From Fomitopsis serialis (Eukaryota > Basidiomycota > Agaricomycetes > Polyporales > Fomitopsidaceae): a DNA stretch of 64,000 nt. The stretch is from the NCBI RefSeq assembly GCF_022376445.1, contig NW_025954967.1, positions 372,001 to 436,000 on the forward strand, read 5' to 3'. The notes beneath the pieces were generated by a model. The model searched no databases. It saw only the letters and a list, made by a program, of their open reading frames with translations, and was not told where the DNA came from. Below, in pieces: positions 23,027 to 34,758 of the stretch. Made by a program: the position numbers and the translations under genes. Positions within the stretch are counted from its first letter, which is position 1; each line of letters opens with the position of its first letter.

Positions 23027-26000
23027 TTGAGGGGGGAAGGGAGCGACCCAAAAGTCGCTTCTATTGTGGATAGAACAACGAAGAAGTTGGTACCACCTAC
23101 GGCGCCGCAGGTGGTACGCAACCCAACATTGAAGGCTTCAGACCGACCGCCACCACATCTAACAGTAGAAGTGGTGACGCCTCGGCGGAAGGTGCCTGTA
23201 AACAGAGGAAATCAGTTTACAGCGAAACTGCCACGACTGAGCGAGGACAATCCACCGATGCCTCACTCATCGCAGCAGCCCAAGCGAGACAAACTCGGTC
23301 GATTGGATCCGTATGGAACCAACGACGAGGTTGACAGAGCTGTGCGTAACTTCCTTGTCGACGAGGAGATACGCCAGTCCCTGAATGAAGACCCACAACT
23401 CGACGCACTGCGCGAAGAGTGGTTGAAGAAGTGCGAGGATATAATGAAGCCTCCACCTCCCGGATTGCCGCCATTCCGGGAGGTGAACCATTATATTCCG
23501 CTCATCGACCAGGACAAGCAGTACAAGTACCGCTTGCCCAAGTGCCCGGATGCTATGAAACCACAGCTACTCGACAAGATGAGCGGTATTCAGATCAGGA
23601 TGGTGGGAACCAGTATCAACGTCGCAGGCCGCTCCGCTACTTTCATTGCAAAGAAGTCGGGCAAACTGCGTACTGTCGTTGACGCAAGACAGCGTAATGA
23701 CAATACCCGAAAGGACGTGACACCATTTCCCGACCAGGACCAGATCAGAATGGACGTGGCTCGAGCGAAGTACAGATCGAAAATGACCTGTCCGACGCAT
23801 ATGAGCAGATCCGTATCGTTGCAGAGACGTCTGGAAGACGGGTTTTCTACACCGTACGGCACGTTCCTTAGCCTGGTAATGCAACAAGGCGACTGCAACG
23901 CGCCTGCTACATTCCAGTCGCTAATGACTGCGATCTTCAGAGATTGCATCGGACGCTTCGTCCACGTTTACCTTGATGACATCTTCGTATTCTCCAACTC
24001 GGTTGAAGAACACGAGAAACATCTCAGTATCGTGTTCGACCGACTGAGGAAGGCCAAGCTATACCTCAGTCAGATGAAATGCGACTTGTACTCGAAGCGA
24101 ATGGACTGCCTTGGTCATCTCATAGACGACCGAGGACTGCACGCCGATCGAGACAAGATGGATCGCATCCGCAACTGGCGGACACCTCGTTCGTACAAGG
24201 AGGTGCAGCGGTTTCTGGACTAGTCAACTACCTCGCGCATTTCCTGCCCGAGGTAAGTGGCTATACGTCCCCGCTGGCCGACATGTGCCATAACGACCGA
24301 GCATTCGTATGGCGAGCACTGCACGACAAATGCTTTGAATCAATCAAAGCACTTGTGAGTCGGGCTCCCATACTGAAGCCAATTGACCCCTCGATCGACG
24401 AACCCATTTGGGTGATCACGGACGCTTCACTATTCGGAGTAGGCGCCGTGTACGGTCAAGGACCAGAATGGCAGACTTGTCGACCTGCAGGCTTTCTGTC
24501 CAAGAAATTCTCGAGTGCTCAACGCGCGTACAAAACGTATGAGCAAGAGGCACTCGGAATAATGGAAGCCCTGCTCAAGTGGGAAGACAAGTTGCTTGGT
24601 CGTAAGATTCACGTCATTACGGACCACAAAGCCCTCACTTCCTTCAACGGGATACCCAATCTGTCAAACCGCCAGGTTCGATGGTATGAGTACATGTCCC
24701 GCTTCGACTACGACATCACGTATGTCGAAGGAAGAAAGAACAAGGTAGCGGATTGTCTGTCTCGATACTACGAGAACGACACGTCCGACGACGTCACTCC
24801 AATACACCACATGGTGAATGCGGACGTGCGTCTGGACCCCGCTTTCGATGACCTACCCTCGAACCGTGTTCTCGAGTTGCGAATGGGAAGACTAGCATCC
24901 CATCCACTCGTCGAGAACAAGCACGAACGCGAGGCTGAGGCAGCAGCCTTGTCCGCCGCCCAGCCCACGTCCACGCCGGTTCAGAAGGAACCATCAAGGA
25001 ATGGCAACCCAACGGTTGCTGAGTCACTGACCAATGGACCATCCTTGCGAAAGAAGGTTGAATGGGACACGGACTTCATCTCCGCGATGAAGGCTGGGTA
25101 CTCGGACGACCATACTTTTCGGAAGGTACTGGAGTCCCCGGACCAGTTCAAGACCTTCGTAGTACGCGACGGACTGATATACACGAAGAACCGTCAACAT
25201 GAAGAGGTTCTCTGTGTACCCAGGACGCTGATCAAGCGCCGCCTCCTAACGGAGGTGGTGATTGACCAGGCACACACCACAATAGGGCACTTTGGATCTC
25301 AGAAGACTTCTGAGTACGTCCGTCGGTGGTTCTGGTGGCCGAAATTGGGACGAGACGTAGACAAGTTCTGCATTACCTGCGGAACCTGTCAGACGTCTAA
25401 GCCGCGCAACCATCTCCAAGCGGGATGGCTGCATACGCTCCCGATTCCGGTTCGACCATGGATATCGATGTCCATGGATTTCGTGGGACCGTTTCCACAA
25501 GTCAACGGATACGACTACCTGTGGGTAGTGGTATGCCGTTTGACGTCCATGGTACATTTAATCCCCATCAAGACCACGACCACCGCCGCCGAACTCGCAG
25601 AGATTTATGTCCGCAAGATCGTGCGACTGCATGGACTGCCTGAATCCATTGTATCGGACCGCGATTCGAAATTCACGTCCAAATTTTGGCGTGAAGTTCA
25701 TCGCATATTGGGTGCGAAGTTGTTGATGTCCACTTCATTCCATCCCCAGACGGATGGATTGTCGGAAAGGACCATCCGCTCCGTATCCCAGATCCTACGC
25801 TCCATGGTGTCGCCGGACCAGCTGAATTGGGTGGATAACATACCCCTCGCGGAGTTTGCTATCAACTCATCCACCAGCGCAACGACGGGATTTGCACCGT
25901 TCGAGCTCAACTACGGGTACATGCCGCGCACGTTGAACGGATTCTCCACGAGCACCACATATGCAGGTGTTCGTGAATTCGCCCAACGAGCACAATGTTA

Positions 26001-26559
26001 CCTGGAAATGGCACACGACGGGATCATTGAAAGTCGAGTGCACCAAACGTTCCAGGCCAACAAGCACCGTCAGCAGGAACCTGAGTTCGACGTAGGATCG
26101 CAAGTATACTTGAGTACGCAGAACCTGGCGCTGCCTCGCGGCCGTGCTAGGAAACTGATGCCCAAGTTTATTGGACCATACAAGGTAGCGGCGTGTAATC
26201 CGAGTACGTTGAACTACACGCTGGAACTACCGAAGGAACTACGTGACCGTAGAATCCATCCGACGTTTCACGTCTCCCTCCTAAGGAGACACGAACCGAA
26301 TGATGCTTCAATGTTTCCTCACCGGGAGGCACGGTCGTACTATGACTTCGGCGACGACGAAGAACAGGAATGGCTCGTCGACGAAATCATAGGCCACAAC
26401 TGGGACGGCAAGCGCATCCAATTCCACGTCCGGTGGACATTGGGAGACTGCACTTGGGAACCGTATGCCAATTGTAAGGACCTCGCAGCGCTCGACGAGT
26501 ACTTGACACTACATGGTGTCAAGGACTGGAAGAAGCTGCCACGGAAACCCAGGGCGTAG
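23027..26559 (+). pseudogene. Pol: RT, RNase H, integrase and chromodomain, two or more frameshifts
   Basis: Frame 23027-24223 holds the RT: HYIPLIDQDKQYKYRLPK, a scrambled stretch 23778-23835, then YGTFLSLVMQQGDCNAPATF and the YLDD box in FVHVYLDDIFVF. It ends at TAG in RFLD, and the following GLVNYLAHFLPEV is in the next frame, so one base is missing near 24219. The second frame runs to 26559. It has RNase H (ITDASLFGVGAVY, YEQEALGIMEAL, ITDHKALTSF), an HHCC zinc finger (about 25260-25390), the integrase core (MDFVGPF, VSDRDSKF, SERTIRSV), a GPY motif (KFIGPYKV), and a chromodomain near the end (VDEIIGHNWDGK...FHVRWTLGDCTWEP). Catalytic residues of RNase H and integrase look intact. Confidence 0.9.
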
Positions 26560-26833
26560 AACGACGCACTACCACCACTAATGGGGTAGTACGACCGTTC
26601 ACGAAGGCGGCACTTCAAAGCGAGCACCACCACTCGAAGCAGTGGTGGTACTGGACTTGAAGTGGCGGCGAGAAGAGAGTGTAGCGCCCAGAAGACATGT
26701 CAAAGCCCAATCGGGCAGTGACGCGCCGTCAGGAGTCACATGATGTGGCAATCGCCTCAATACGCTGTGGCTGCACTCACCTTCTCCCAAACTTCAACTC
26801 TCCACGTCAAACCACGACAACACCGACTTCGCC
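26560..26833. other. Post-pol spacer with a small hairpin
   Basis: ACCACCACT at 26626-26634 and AGTGGTGGT at 26641-26649 form a 9-bp stem with a 6-nt loop. No LTR copy or gene is seen. Confidence 0.4.
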
Positions 26834-27149
26834 ATGTCCCGCCCATCCTCGCCCATGAACACCGACGAGCCCCCGCGTGTCGCCGCACCTACTGGTGTGG
26901 TGGCACCGTCGGCGACTCAGTCGACTTCAAGCCCGCAGTCGCCGCCAACGGTGACTTCGACATCGGACGCCGTTGTCCAACCGCCGCCTATTGGGGTGGC
27001 TGGGCACGGCGTGCCAACCATCGACGCGTCTCGTCAACAGGCGCGTGAGTCGCGCGGACTACGCGACGACCCCGTCACACCGCAGTACCAATTCGGGACT
27101 GTGGGTGGCTCGTCGTCGTTGTTTGCCCCGTTTGCGCAGACTTGGGTGC
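26834..27149 (+). pseudogene. N-terminal ORF fragment cut by the full-length Gypsy
   Basis: Frame from MSRPSSPMNTDEPPRV, rich in Pro, Ser, Thr and Val, open up to the LTR start at 27150 and then continuing only by chance. Disordered composition and position after an element suggest a gag N-terminus or an unrelated gene start. No continuation was found beyond the 3' LTR at 35195, so the rest is lost or the flanks have been rearranged. Confidence 0.4.
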
Positions 27150-27585
27150 TGTTACAAGTCGCCATGTTACGTACATTTTCATTTTCTTTTACTTGTTATC
27201 TCTAACCACCTCACGTGCATGAGGACCGGTTATGTACTATACCGCACCCGGACTATCATGTGATAGCTGAACCCTGCTGACTCCTTTCTTCGTCATGATT
27301 ACCGATTCCTTCGTCAGCGATGACATATCTTGACTCATGCTTACTGTACGCCTTGACTCAGACTCGTTCGTTTGTATATATACCTGTACAGTAGAGGTCG
27401 GACTCTTCAGTTCGACCTGGTTAGCAATCGACGCTAGCTTTCTCATACCGCTACCGCTTCGGAACTCGAGTAGGACGAAGGGACTTGCGTCCTTCCTAGG
27501 TCTAAGATACAGAACTCTTCCTTGAAGTTAGTAACCTTGCAAGCTTGTGGCTTGTAGTGTTCCACTCGCCTAGCTTCGCGTAACA
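27150..27585 (+). repeat. 5' LTR, 436 bp
   Basis: Begins TGTTACAAGTCGCC and ends GCTTCGCGTAACA, so it has inverted TGTTAC/GTAACA termini. A TATATATA element at about 27376 could be the promoter. It is followed by TAAGGTCGAAC, the likely primer-binding region. Confidence 0.92.
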
Positions 27586-27717
27586 TAAGGTCGAACTCTT
27601 CTTCCATCTCCACCTTCTCAGGTGTAGAGAACCCAACCTCCCGAACGGGCTCGAATCCTCGAGTCCGCCGAAACCACCATCACGCGCCATCTGATCCTCG
27701 ACCCTGGCCGACTCAAC

Positions 27718-29100
27718 TTGCCAGGCCTAGGCGCAGACGAAACCCTTTTCTGGGACGACGAACTCCTCCGATTTGATATCACCGCGAAAGGACGTACCGA
27801 ACCCGTCCACGCCGAATTCTCGAACAAACACCAGACATACGTTTGGACGAACTTTCGATCCAACGTCGACGACGAAAAGAGAACTACCCAGTTCTTTTTG
27901 AAACAACCACGATTCGCGAAAGCGAAAGCCCATATCGCTGGGTTAAAACGATCCCTCTCCCGAACCCCGTCCCTCGAACTTGAACCATCGACTTCTACCC
28001 GCACGCTTGAAAAGCGTCCAGAACGAACCCCCGCACCGATCGAACCTCTATCGTTGACTCCTGTTGACGAAGAAACCAGAACCGAACCCGATACTTTTCC
28101 CTACCGTCCCTCATCACCCGAACCACCGATGTCCGTCTCATCCGCAGAATTCCAGGCTCTGAAGCAGGAGCTCTTGGAGCTGAAGGCACGAAGTGTAGAG
28201 CGAGGAGAGAAGCTTGAGGTTGCTAGTCCGGAAGCTTTCAAAGGCGATCCTCTGGACTTAACTCGCTTCCTCAACGACATCGAAAACTACTTTGCGGCCA
28301 CGAAGAATACCAACACTGATGACCAACGAAAGATCGCTTACGCAGTCTCGAAGCTCGACGGGAAGGCCAAAGGATGGCGCACTTTGTTCTACGAGGAACA
28401 GAATGAGAAGCGTGCAAGCAACCAGGTCATGTACCCGACCTGGAAAGACTTCATTACCGCTCTCACGACGTCATTCCCCGTCTATGAGCACCTCGACAAA
28501 GCCATCACCGACTTTGACAATCTCACTCAAGGAAAGATGTCAACGCACGAGTTCGTGCACAAATTCAAGACGGCTGCGGCACGAGCCAAATTCCGGGATG
28601 CTACCGGAACGGGAGCTACCAGGGTTGCAAACGACTACAACCTACTCTCCAACCGTTTCCGCCGCGCGGTCCGACCCGAGCTACTTCGAAAGATGCTCGG
28701 AACCGACAGGACGATGGAGAAAATGTCGGACTGGTATGACGTCACCCAGAAACACGCCTCCTACGGCGAGTACGTCGATCGACCCCATGGCGGACAGGCA
28801 TCCAGGCCGAGTGGTCGACTCGACGAACCCATGGACATCGACGCTACCACGTCCAACCGCATGTCCCAGGCGGACCGAGACCGACACATGAAGGAAGGCC
28901 TCTGCTTCGTGTGTCACCAGAAAGGTCACCGCTCCATCGACCACCGCAACGGGAAGGTACCACAGCCGACCACTTATCGTCCCGCACAATACACCGCACC
29001 TCCCCCGGCCCCGCGATCAAAGACGATCCGCGAACTCTTCGCAGAACTGAAGGCCGAGGAGAAGCAGTCCGTCTTCGAGCAGCTCGGAGCGGATTTTTAG
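27718..29100 (+). CDS. Gag of the full-length Gypsy, zinc knuckle with CCHH
   Basis: An open frame of about 460 codons that lacks any ATG between the LTR and the conserved start LPGLGADETLFWDDELL; the first in-frame ATG is near 28129. Residues about 1-80 form an N-terminal domain shared with the fragment at 18.3 kb. Residues about 160-350 are a capsid-like region (EAFKGDPLDLTRFLNDIENYF, KLDGKAKGWRTLFYEE, AITDFDNLTQG). Near the end CFVCHQKGHRSIDH is a zinc knuckle with spacing CX2CX4HX4H, the last ligand being His where Cys is usual. The stop TAG at 29098-29100 follows a run of five T, and pol overlaps in the -1 frame. Confidence 0.85.
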   Translation: MPGLGADETLFWDDELLRFDITAKGRTEPVHAEFSNKHQTYVWTNFRSNVDDEKRTTQFFLKQPRFAKAKAHIAGLKRSLSRTPSLELEPSTSTRTLEKRPERTPAPIEPLSLTPVDEETRTEPDTFPYRPSSPEPPMSVSSAEFQALKQELLELKARSVERGEKLEVASPEAFKGDPLDLTRFLNDIENYFAATKNTNTDDQRKIAYAVSKLDGKAKGWRTLFYEEQNEKRASNQVMYPTWKDFITALTTSFPVYEHLDKAITDFDNLTQGKMSTHEFVHKFKTAAARAKFRDATGTGATRVANDYNLLSNRFRRAVRPELLRKMLGTDRTMEKMSDWYDVTQKHASYGEYVDRPHGGQASRPSGRLDEPMDIDATTSNRMSQADRDRHMKEGLCFVCHQKGHRSIDHRNGKVPQPTTYRPAQYTAPPPAPRSKTIRELFAELKAEEKQSVFEQLGADF

Positions 29101-32100
29101 GAGGGTTCCACGACTCAGCGCAGTGCGAACCCACGAATTTTACCGTCTCACATGTACAATACGGCATAGAAGAATCAGAATCTTTGCACCTACCCGTATT
29201 CGTGAGAGGAAAAGACGCCGACACCAAAGTGAATGCTCTTGTGGACAGTGGAGCCATGGCAGTATTCATACACCCCCGCCTAGTCATCCGACTACGACTA
29301 GGAACCAAACGACTACGACGACCGATCCCCGTTTTCAACGTAGACGGGACCCCTAACCAAGTCAAAACCATCGAAGAGAAAGTCTTCCTACGCTACCGAT
29401 GGAACGACACCATGCGCGTAACCACCGCATATGTCGCCAGCATCGGCAAGCAGGACTTAATCCTTGGTTACAACTGGTTGAAGAGGGAGAACCCACGTAT
29501 CGACTGGAAGAAAAGCATCTTCCGATTCCCCGACCCACCAACGCAAGCCCAGCTCCAACAAGCTGAGCCTGCTATCCGTACCATCAGACCAAAACCCCTG
29601 CACGCCACGATAGAAGAAATTCCCGATCCAGAATTCGAACGTGAAACCATTCCAGACACTACCCCTGAGACTATAGAAGAGGACTTCGACCCAGAAGTTG
29701 AACTTCGAGCCATGATGACGGACGTAGCGCATGACGAAGTGCTGATGTCCTATGTCAAAGGAGAACCTATAGTATATATGACAACGTCGCAGGAAGTTCC
29801 CCTCACCCAGGAACACGTCCCAGACACGGGCACATCCTCCCCGCACTCCGTCAATCGCTTTATCCGTACCATGACTGGAAAGATCATCCCAGCCGCGTTT
29901 TCTATTGGTCACGTAACTACCGCTACCGAGCTAGCCGCCGCCAGTCACAAGGACGATAAACCGAAGGAACTGAAGGAAATGGTACCCGAATACCTTCACG
30001 AGTTCCTGTCGGTCTTTGACAAAGGCACGGCAGCTCGACTCCCTGAGCATACGGAATATGACCACGAGATCAACCTGAAACCGGATTTCACGGAGCTTAA
30101 GACGCAGATCTACCCTCTGAATCCAGCGCAACGGATAGAACTTGATAAGTTCATCAAGGAAAACGAATCCAAAGGCTATATCCGACCGTCCAAATCTCCG
30201 ATGGCAAGCCCGTTCTTCTTCGTCGCAAAGAAGGATGGCACTTGGAGACCCTGTCAGGACTACCAGAAACTGAACGAAAACACGGTCAAGGATCGCTACC
30301 CTCTCCCCCTCATCTCAGATCTCATGGACAAATTCAAGCACACAAAGATCTTTACCAAGATGGATCTTCGCGCTGGCTACAACAACGTCCGTGTAAAAGA
30401 GGGAGACGAATGGAAAGCTGCGTTCGCAGTACCCGGTACAGATGGCGGTCCTCCTCGACTCTTCGAACCTACGGTCATGTTCTTTGGTCTATGCAACTCG
30501 CCGTCCACCTTCCAGCGAATGATGAATGTCATCTTCGCCGACATGCTTGAAGAAGGCTGGATGGTGATTTATATGGATGACATCCTCATCTACTCGGCCA
30601 ACCTCGACGATCACCATGAACGAACACGACGAGTCATTGCACGCCTGAAGGAACACGACCTCTATCTCAAACCCGAGAAATGTTTCTTCGACGTAGAAGA
30701 AGTGGAATTCTTAGGCATGATCATCCGACCCGGACACATAGGCATGGACCCGATCAAAGTTAACGGCATCACGCACTGGCCCGTCCCGACATGTGTCAAA
30801 CATGTACGATCCTTCGTCGGATTTGCCAACTTTTACAGGAAGTTTATCCACCACTTCTCTGACCGAGTACACCCGCTCGTCAATCTCACTAAGAAGAACG
30901 TCACCTGGCACTGGAACGCGGAACAACAGACAGCCTTCGAGGACCTGAAAGATGAGTTTACCAAAGCTCCGGTCCTCATCATGCCAGACGAAGCCAAACC
31001 GTTCATTCTCGAATGTGATTCCTCGAAGTTTGCAGTCGGCGGTGCATTATTGCAAAAGGACGCCAATGATGAACTACACCCGTGCAGTTTCTTTTCGCAA
31101 TCCTTGAACCCCGCCGAACGGAACTACGAAATCTATGACCGCGAACTGCTAGCGATCATACGCGGTCTTGACGCATGGCAGCAGTACTTGCTCGGTTCCC
31201 CACACACGTTGGCCATTCGATCCGATCATCGCAACCTCACGTACTGGAAGAAAGCCCAAAAGCTTAATCGACGACAGGCACGATGGCTCCTTCAACTTTC
31301 CGAATACGACTACGAACTGCAACACGTCCCAGGATCTCAGATGACTGTTGCAGATGCTCTTTCACGACGACACGATCACGACGACGGATCTGAAGACAAT
31401 GATGAACTGGTCATGCTACCATCCTCCGTCTTCGCTCGAGCCGTCAATATCACACTGAAGGACCAGATCACCGCCGCCCACGACGTAGACCCCATGATTC
31501 GGGAGGCACTTGATGTGCTCCTCGGAAAGGGACCACCGCCCGCGCGCACGTCACTCGAAGATTGGGCAACTGATGGACAACTTGTCTGGTATCGGGGCAA
31601 AGTATACGTTCCTCCGGATGAAAATCTACGAAGACACATCATTCGTTTGCACCACGATCTTCCGGCAGCAGGACACCCCGGTATTGACGGCACCAAAGTT
31701 CTCGTACAACGAGGCTACTGGTGGCCTGGAATGACACACTCGATCTCGGAATACGTCAAAGGATGCGCACCCTGCCAGCAGATGAAACCGAACACGCATC
31801 CCACGAAGGTCCCGCTCTACCCTATCCCCGCTTCGCTTCCCACCCGCCCTATGTCGACATTACAATGGACTACATCACGCACCTCCGCCCACTCCGGAGG
31901 GTACGACTCTTGCTTAGTCGTTGTGGACCACGACTCTACGAAGGGGGTAATTTATACGCCTTGCACCGAATCTGAAGACGCCGCAGACACTGCTCGCATG
32001 CTACACGACACGGTTTACCGACGATTTGGACTCCCTGATCACATGATCTCTGACCGAGGACCCCAGTTGCGTCTAGAGTCATGCGAGAACTGTGCAAAAT

Positions 32101-32900
32101 CCTCCAGATTGACCAACGAATCTCTACGGCGTACCATCCCCAGACGGACGGACAAACGGAACGAGCAAACAAGAACTCGAGGTCTACCTTCGTATCCTCT
32201 GCGCGAACAATCCTGAAACCTGGGCATCAATGCTTCCCGACACCGAGTTTGCACATAACTCTAGGAAGCATTCTACGATCAAGATGTCCCCGTTCTACGC
32301 AATGATGGGATACGAACCTCGCTCCATCCCAGCCGTTCACGAACCCACGAACATTCCCTCAGTAGAAGAACGACTCAACAACCTGCAACAAGTTCGGAAA
32401 GAGCCGAAGCTACGATGGACTCGCACAACGCATGGTAGAAGACCGTATCCGCAAGGGATCGCCGACGTTTCAGAAAGGACAGAAGGTCTGGTAGACTCGA
32501 AGAACCTTCATCTCCCTTATCCATCACGGAAACTATCGCCTAAACGGGAAGGACCATTTGCAATCACAGAAGTCATGGGACGCGGAGTTACAGATTGGCG
32601 CTCCCGAAGCAATGGCGAATCCATCCCGTCTTCCACGCCGGTCTTCTTTCCCCATATAGAACGACGGACACTCACGGTCCCAATCACACGATGCCACCAC
32701 CTGACCTTATCGACGGAGAAGAAGAATACGAAGTGGAGCAAATCATCAATCACCGAGGAAGTTCCAGTCGGAGCAGTACTATGTGTCATGGCGCGGTTAT
32801 CCTTCGTCAGCCAACGAATGGATACCGGAACGGAACCTAACCGGAACATCAGATGACTCCTCTTGGAGTATAAGACAAAGCATCGCATTGGAGTCGTCCG
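28911..32900 (+). pseudogene. Pol of the full-length Gypsy: protease, RT, RNase H, frameshifted integrase
   Basis: The frame open from 28911 to 32216 overlaps gag by about 190 bp in the -1 frame. Order: retropepsin (ALVDSGAMAVFIHP, then QDLILGYNWLK), RT (FFFVAKKDGTWRPCQDYQKL, KMDLRAGYNNVRV, and YMDDIL), RNase H (LECDSSKFAVGG, YDRELLAII, RSDHRNL), and the HHCC finger (HHDLPAAGHPG...CAPCQQ). The integrase core is then hit by paired shifts around 31855-31895, so the first Asp block MDYITHL lies out of frame, and again near 32075, 32190 and 32410. The second Asp (ISDRGPQ) is readable. Chromodomain-like words ([11 protein letters not shown], then [18 protein letters not shown]) occur in two frames at 32725-32850. 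RT and RNase H look intact; integrase is dead. Confidence 0.88.
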
Positions 32901-32975
32901 CATCGACTTCAACCACGAAGACGATAACCTACTTCCAGTCCTCTGAACCTTCATTGTCTCTTCGTTCCACTCGAC

Positions 32976-34722
32976 ATGTCTCGCTTTGCCATCGCCCGCA
33001 CTCCCTCTCCCATTCTCCCTACTCCCCTCCTCGCTGAAACTCGTCGACTCTTCTCTGAACGACCCGAATTGCAGGAAGCCCCCGATACCCGCGTAAATTG
33101 GAGGATGGTCCAGCACCTTTCCTCGACCCTGACGCGCAGCTCATCACCTCGCTACCCCCTGTCGAAATTCCCCTCACGAACGAGGAACAGCACGATCCCT
33201 CGACGCATTGGTCGGCGTGTACGACGCCATAACCGAGGTCACGATGAGGAGACATCTACGTCAGGACATCGTGGCCGAGTTCTTAGCGTACGAGCGAGAC
33301 GCCGTCGGTGCGCTCACCGCGGCTCTTGAAACGTTGGAGCACACACGTTTCCCGGAGCTCCTCGCACACAACGATCCTGACGCACGTGACCCCACGAACC
33401 TTGTGTACCCCGGAAGGGACGCGACCCGTGACGACCTCGTCCCCGAAGCAGCACGAGCCCTCATCGACAATAGAACCGTGTGCTTCCTGGGGTGCAACAA
33501 CGAGCAGCGACATCGAATCCTCGATGTTTCTGTATACCTGTCCCAAGTGCCGACGTACGGCCCAGGCCATACGAACCGCGCATGTCCCCAGGTGGGACCA
33601 GCGACGACGCACGGTCGACGTCTCTCCGAGATCCTCGCCGCCGATATCCTTTCCGAGTCGCACCTCGTCCGGCTTACCAATGCTGCTCAACGAGGAGCAC
33701 GACAACTCGCCGAAGAAACCGACGAGAATAATCTTGCTGAACCTACTCCCTTCGTCGGCGCGCTTCTCGTCGTCGCCGACACCTCGATCATCACCCTACC
33801 CGACGGCTCATATTACGCCGTAGCCGAGGCCGACTTCCGGGGATCTACCGGATAGGTACGCACGCATCCTGAGCCGATTGTATCGCTCAGGAATACGAGG
33901 AATGATATTCGATACCTGGGTGGAGGCCGAGAACTATATGCATGAGTGGCATATAGGTCCGTTCTACGACGAGGACTACGATGAGACGAACCCCGACGGA
34001 GGACTTCGCGGAATCCTACCATCGGATCTCGTCGCACGCCCTATACGTATCCCTACGCCACCTGCACATCTGCGTCGACCTCAAGGAATCCCTCCACCCC
34101 GACCCCTATCACGCAGCCTCCTACGTCGCAGTCGGAGGAAGACTTCCATATAGAACCTACGCGCGCAGAACTGGCGGATGCGCCGCCTAGGTACTCCCAA
34201 CCTCCAGCATATTCCAAAGCAGACCGCCTCGCCGCACCAACACCTCGACTTCTTCATCGTCGTCCATGAATACCGACGGTTCTTCACGCTGAGCCCAGCT
34301 CTCGCTCAGCAACGAGACGAAGGTCCACGAGCATCTACGTCCACAATGCAGAAGAACTCGTCGATCAAATCTTCGGTCGACGAATCCTGCAAGTCGTTTA
34401 CGGTCCAGATGGGGAAGTCGTAGGGTATTCGGTTGGTATCAATAGCGATGATCCCAATCGCACCTTCCTTACCCCCTCGGAAGTACCACCTGCCGTCGCG
34501 GCCGAAACACCAACGCCGCCATCTACAGAATCCGCCAACAGCGATCGGCGAGTATCCCTCACGTCGGATCTCTTCAGGTACTGGTCGAGTCCAACGAGGA
34601 GTCTCACTCGGTCGAAGACCAACCTTCGAGTCGAGTACCCTCTCCTTGGGATTCAACGGCGACATAAACAACATGTATGCGGATGGCAACGACGGTGGAG
34701 ACGAACAAATCCTGAGGCTTAG
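32976..34722 (+). pseudogene. Extra ORF (ORF3) between pol and 3' LTR, unknown function, frameshifted
   Basis: Starts MSRFAIARTPSPILPTPLL just after pol. The frame shifts once near 33100-33210, then reads an uninterrupted 215-codon stretch (33208-33855: YDAITEVTMRRHLRQDIVAEF, LAYERDAVGALTAALETLE, LVYPGRDATRDDLVPEAARAL, LLVVADTSIITLPDGSYYAVA). It shifts again into YARILSRLYRSGIRGMIFDTW and YMHEWHIGPFYDED. The last part, about 34340-34722, reads ELVDQIFGRRILQVVYGPDG and VVGYSVGINSDDPNRTF before TAG. With shifts ignored it is about 580 codons. I see no signal peptide or membrane segment, so it is not an obvious envelope gene. I do not recognise the fold. The GRRILQVVYGPDGEVVGYSVG piece could be a compact beta-rich module. 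Confidence 0.6.
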
Positions 34723-34758
34723 TGGTCAACGCGGACGTCGACCATAGGAAGGGGCTTA

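Larger units (their letters stand above)
19323..26600 (+). mobile_element. Chromodomain Ty3/Gypsy element (chromovirus), 3' LTR not found
   Basis: A 302-bp 5' LTR is followed by gag, a frameshifted protease region and a pol with RT, RNase H, integrase and a C-terminal chromodomain, all on the plus strand. No second copy of the LTR is visible between the pol stop (26559) and the next element at 27150, so the 3' end has been lost or rearranged. The reading frame is broken in at least four places. Confidence 0.85.

Noticed and set aside
32976..34722. Envelope gene for the Gypsy ORF3
   Set aside because: No signal peptide, membrane helix, furin-like site or Cys pattern is visible in any frame.
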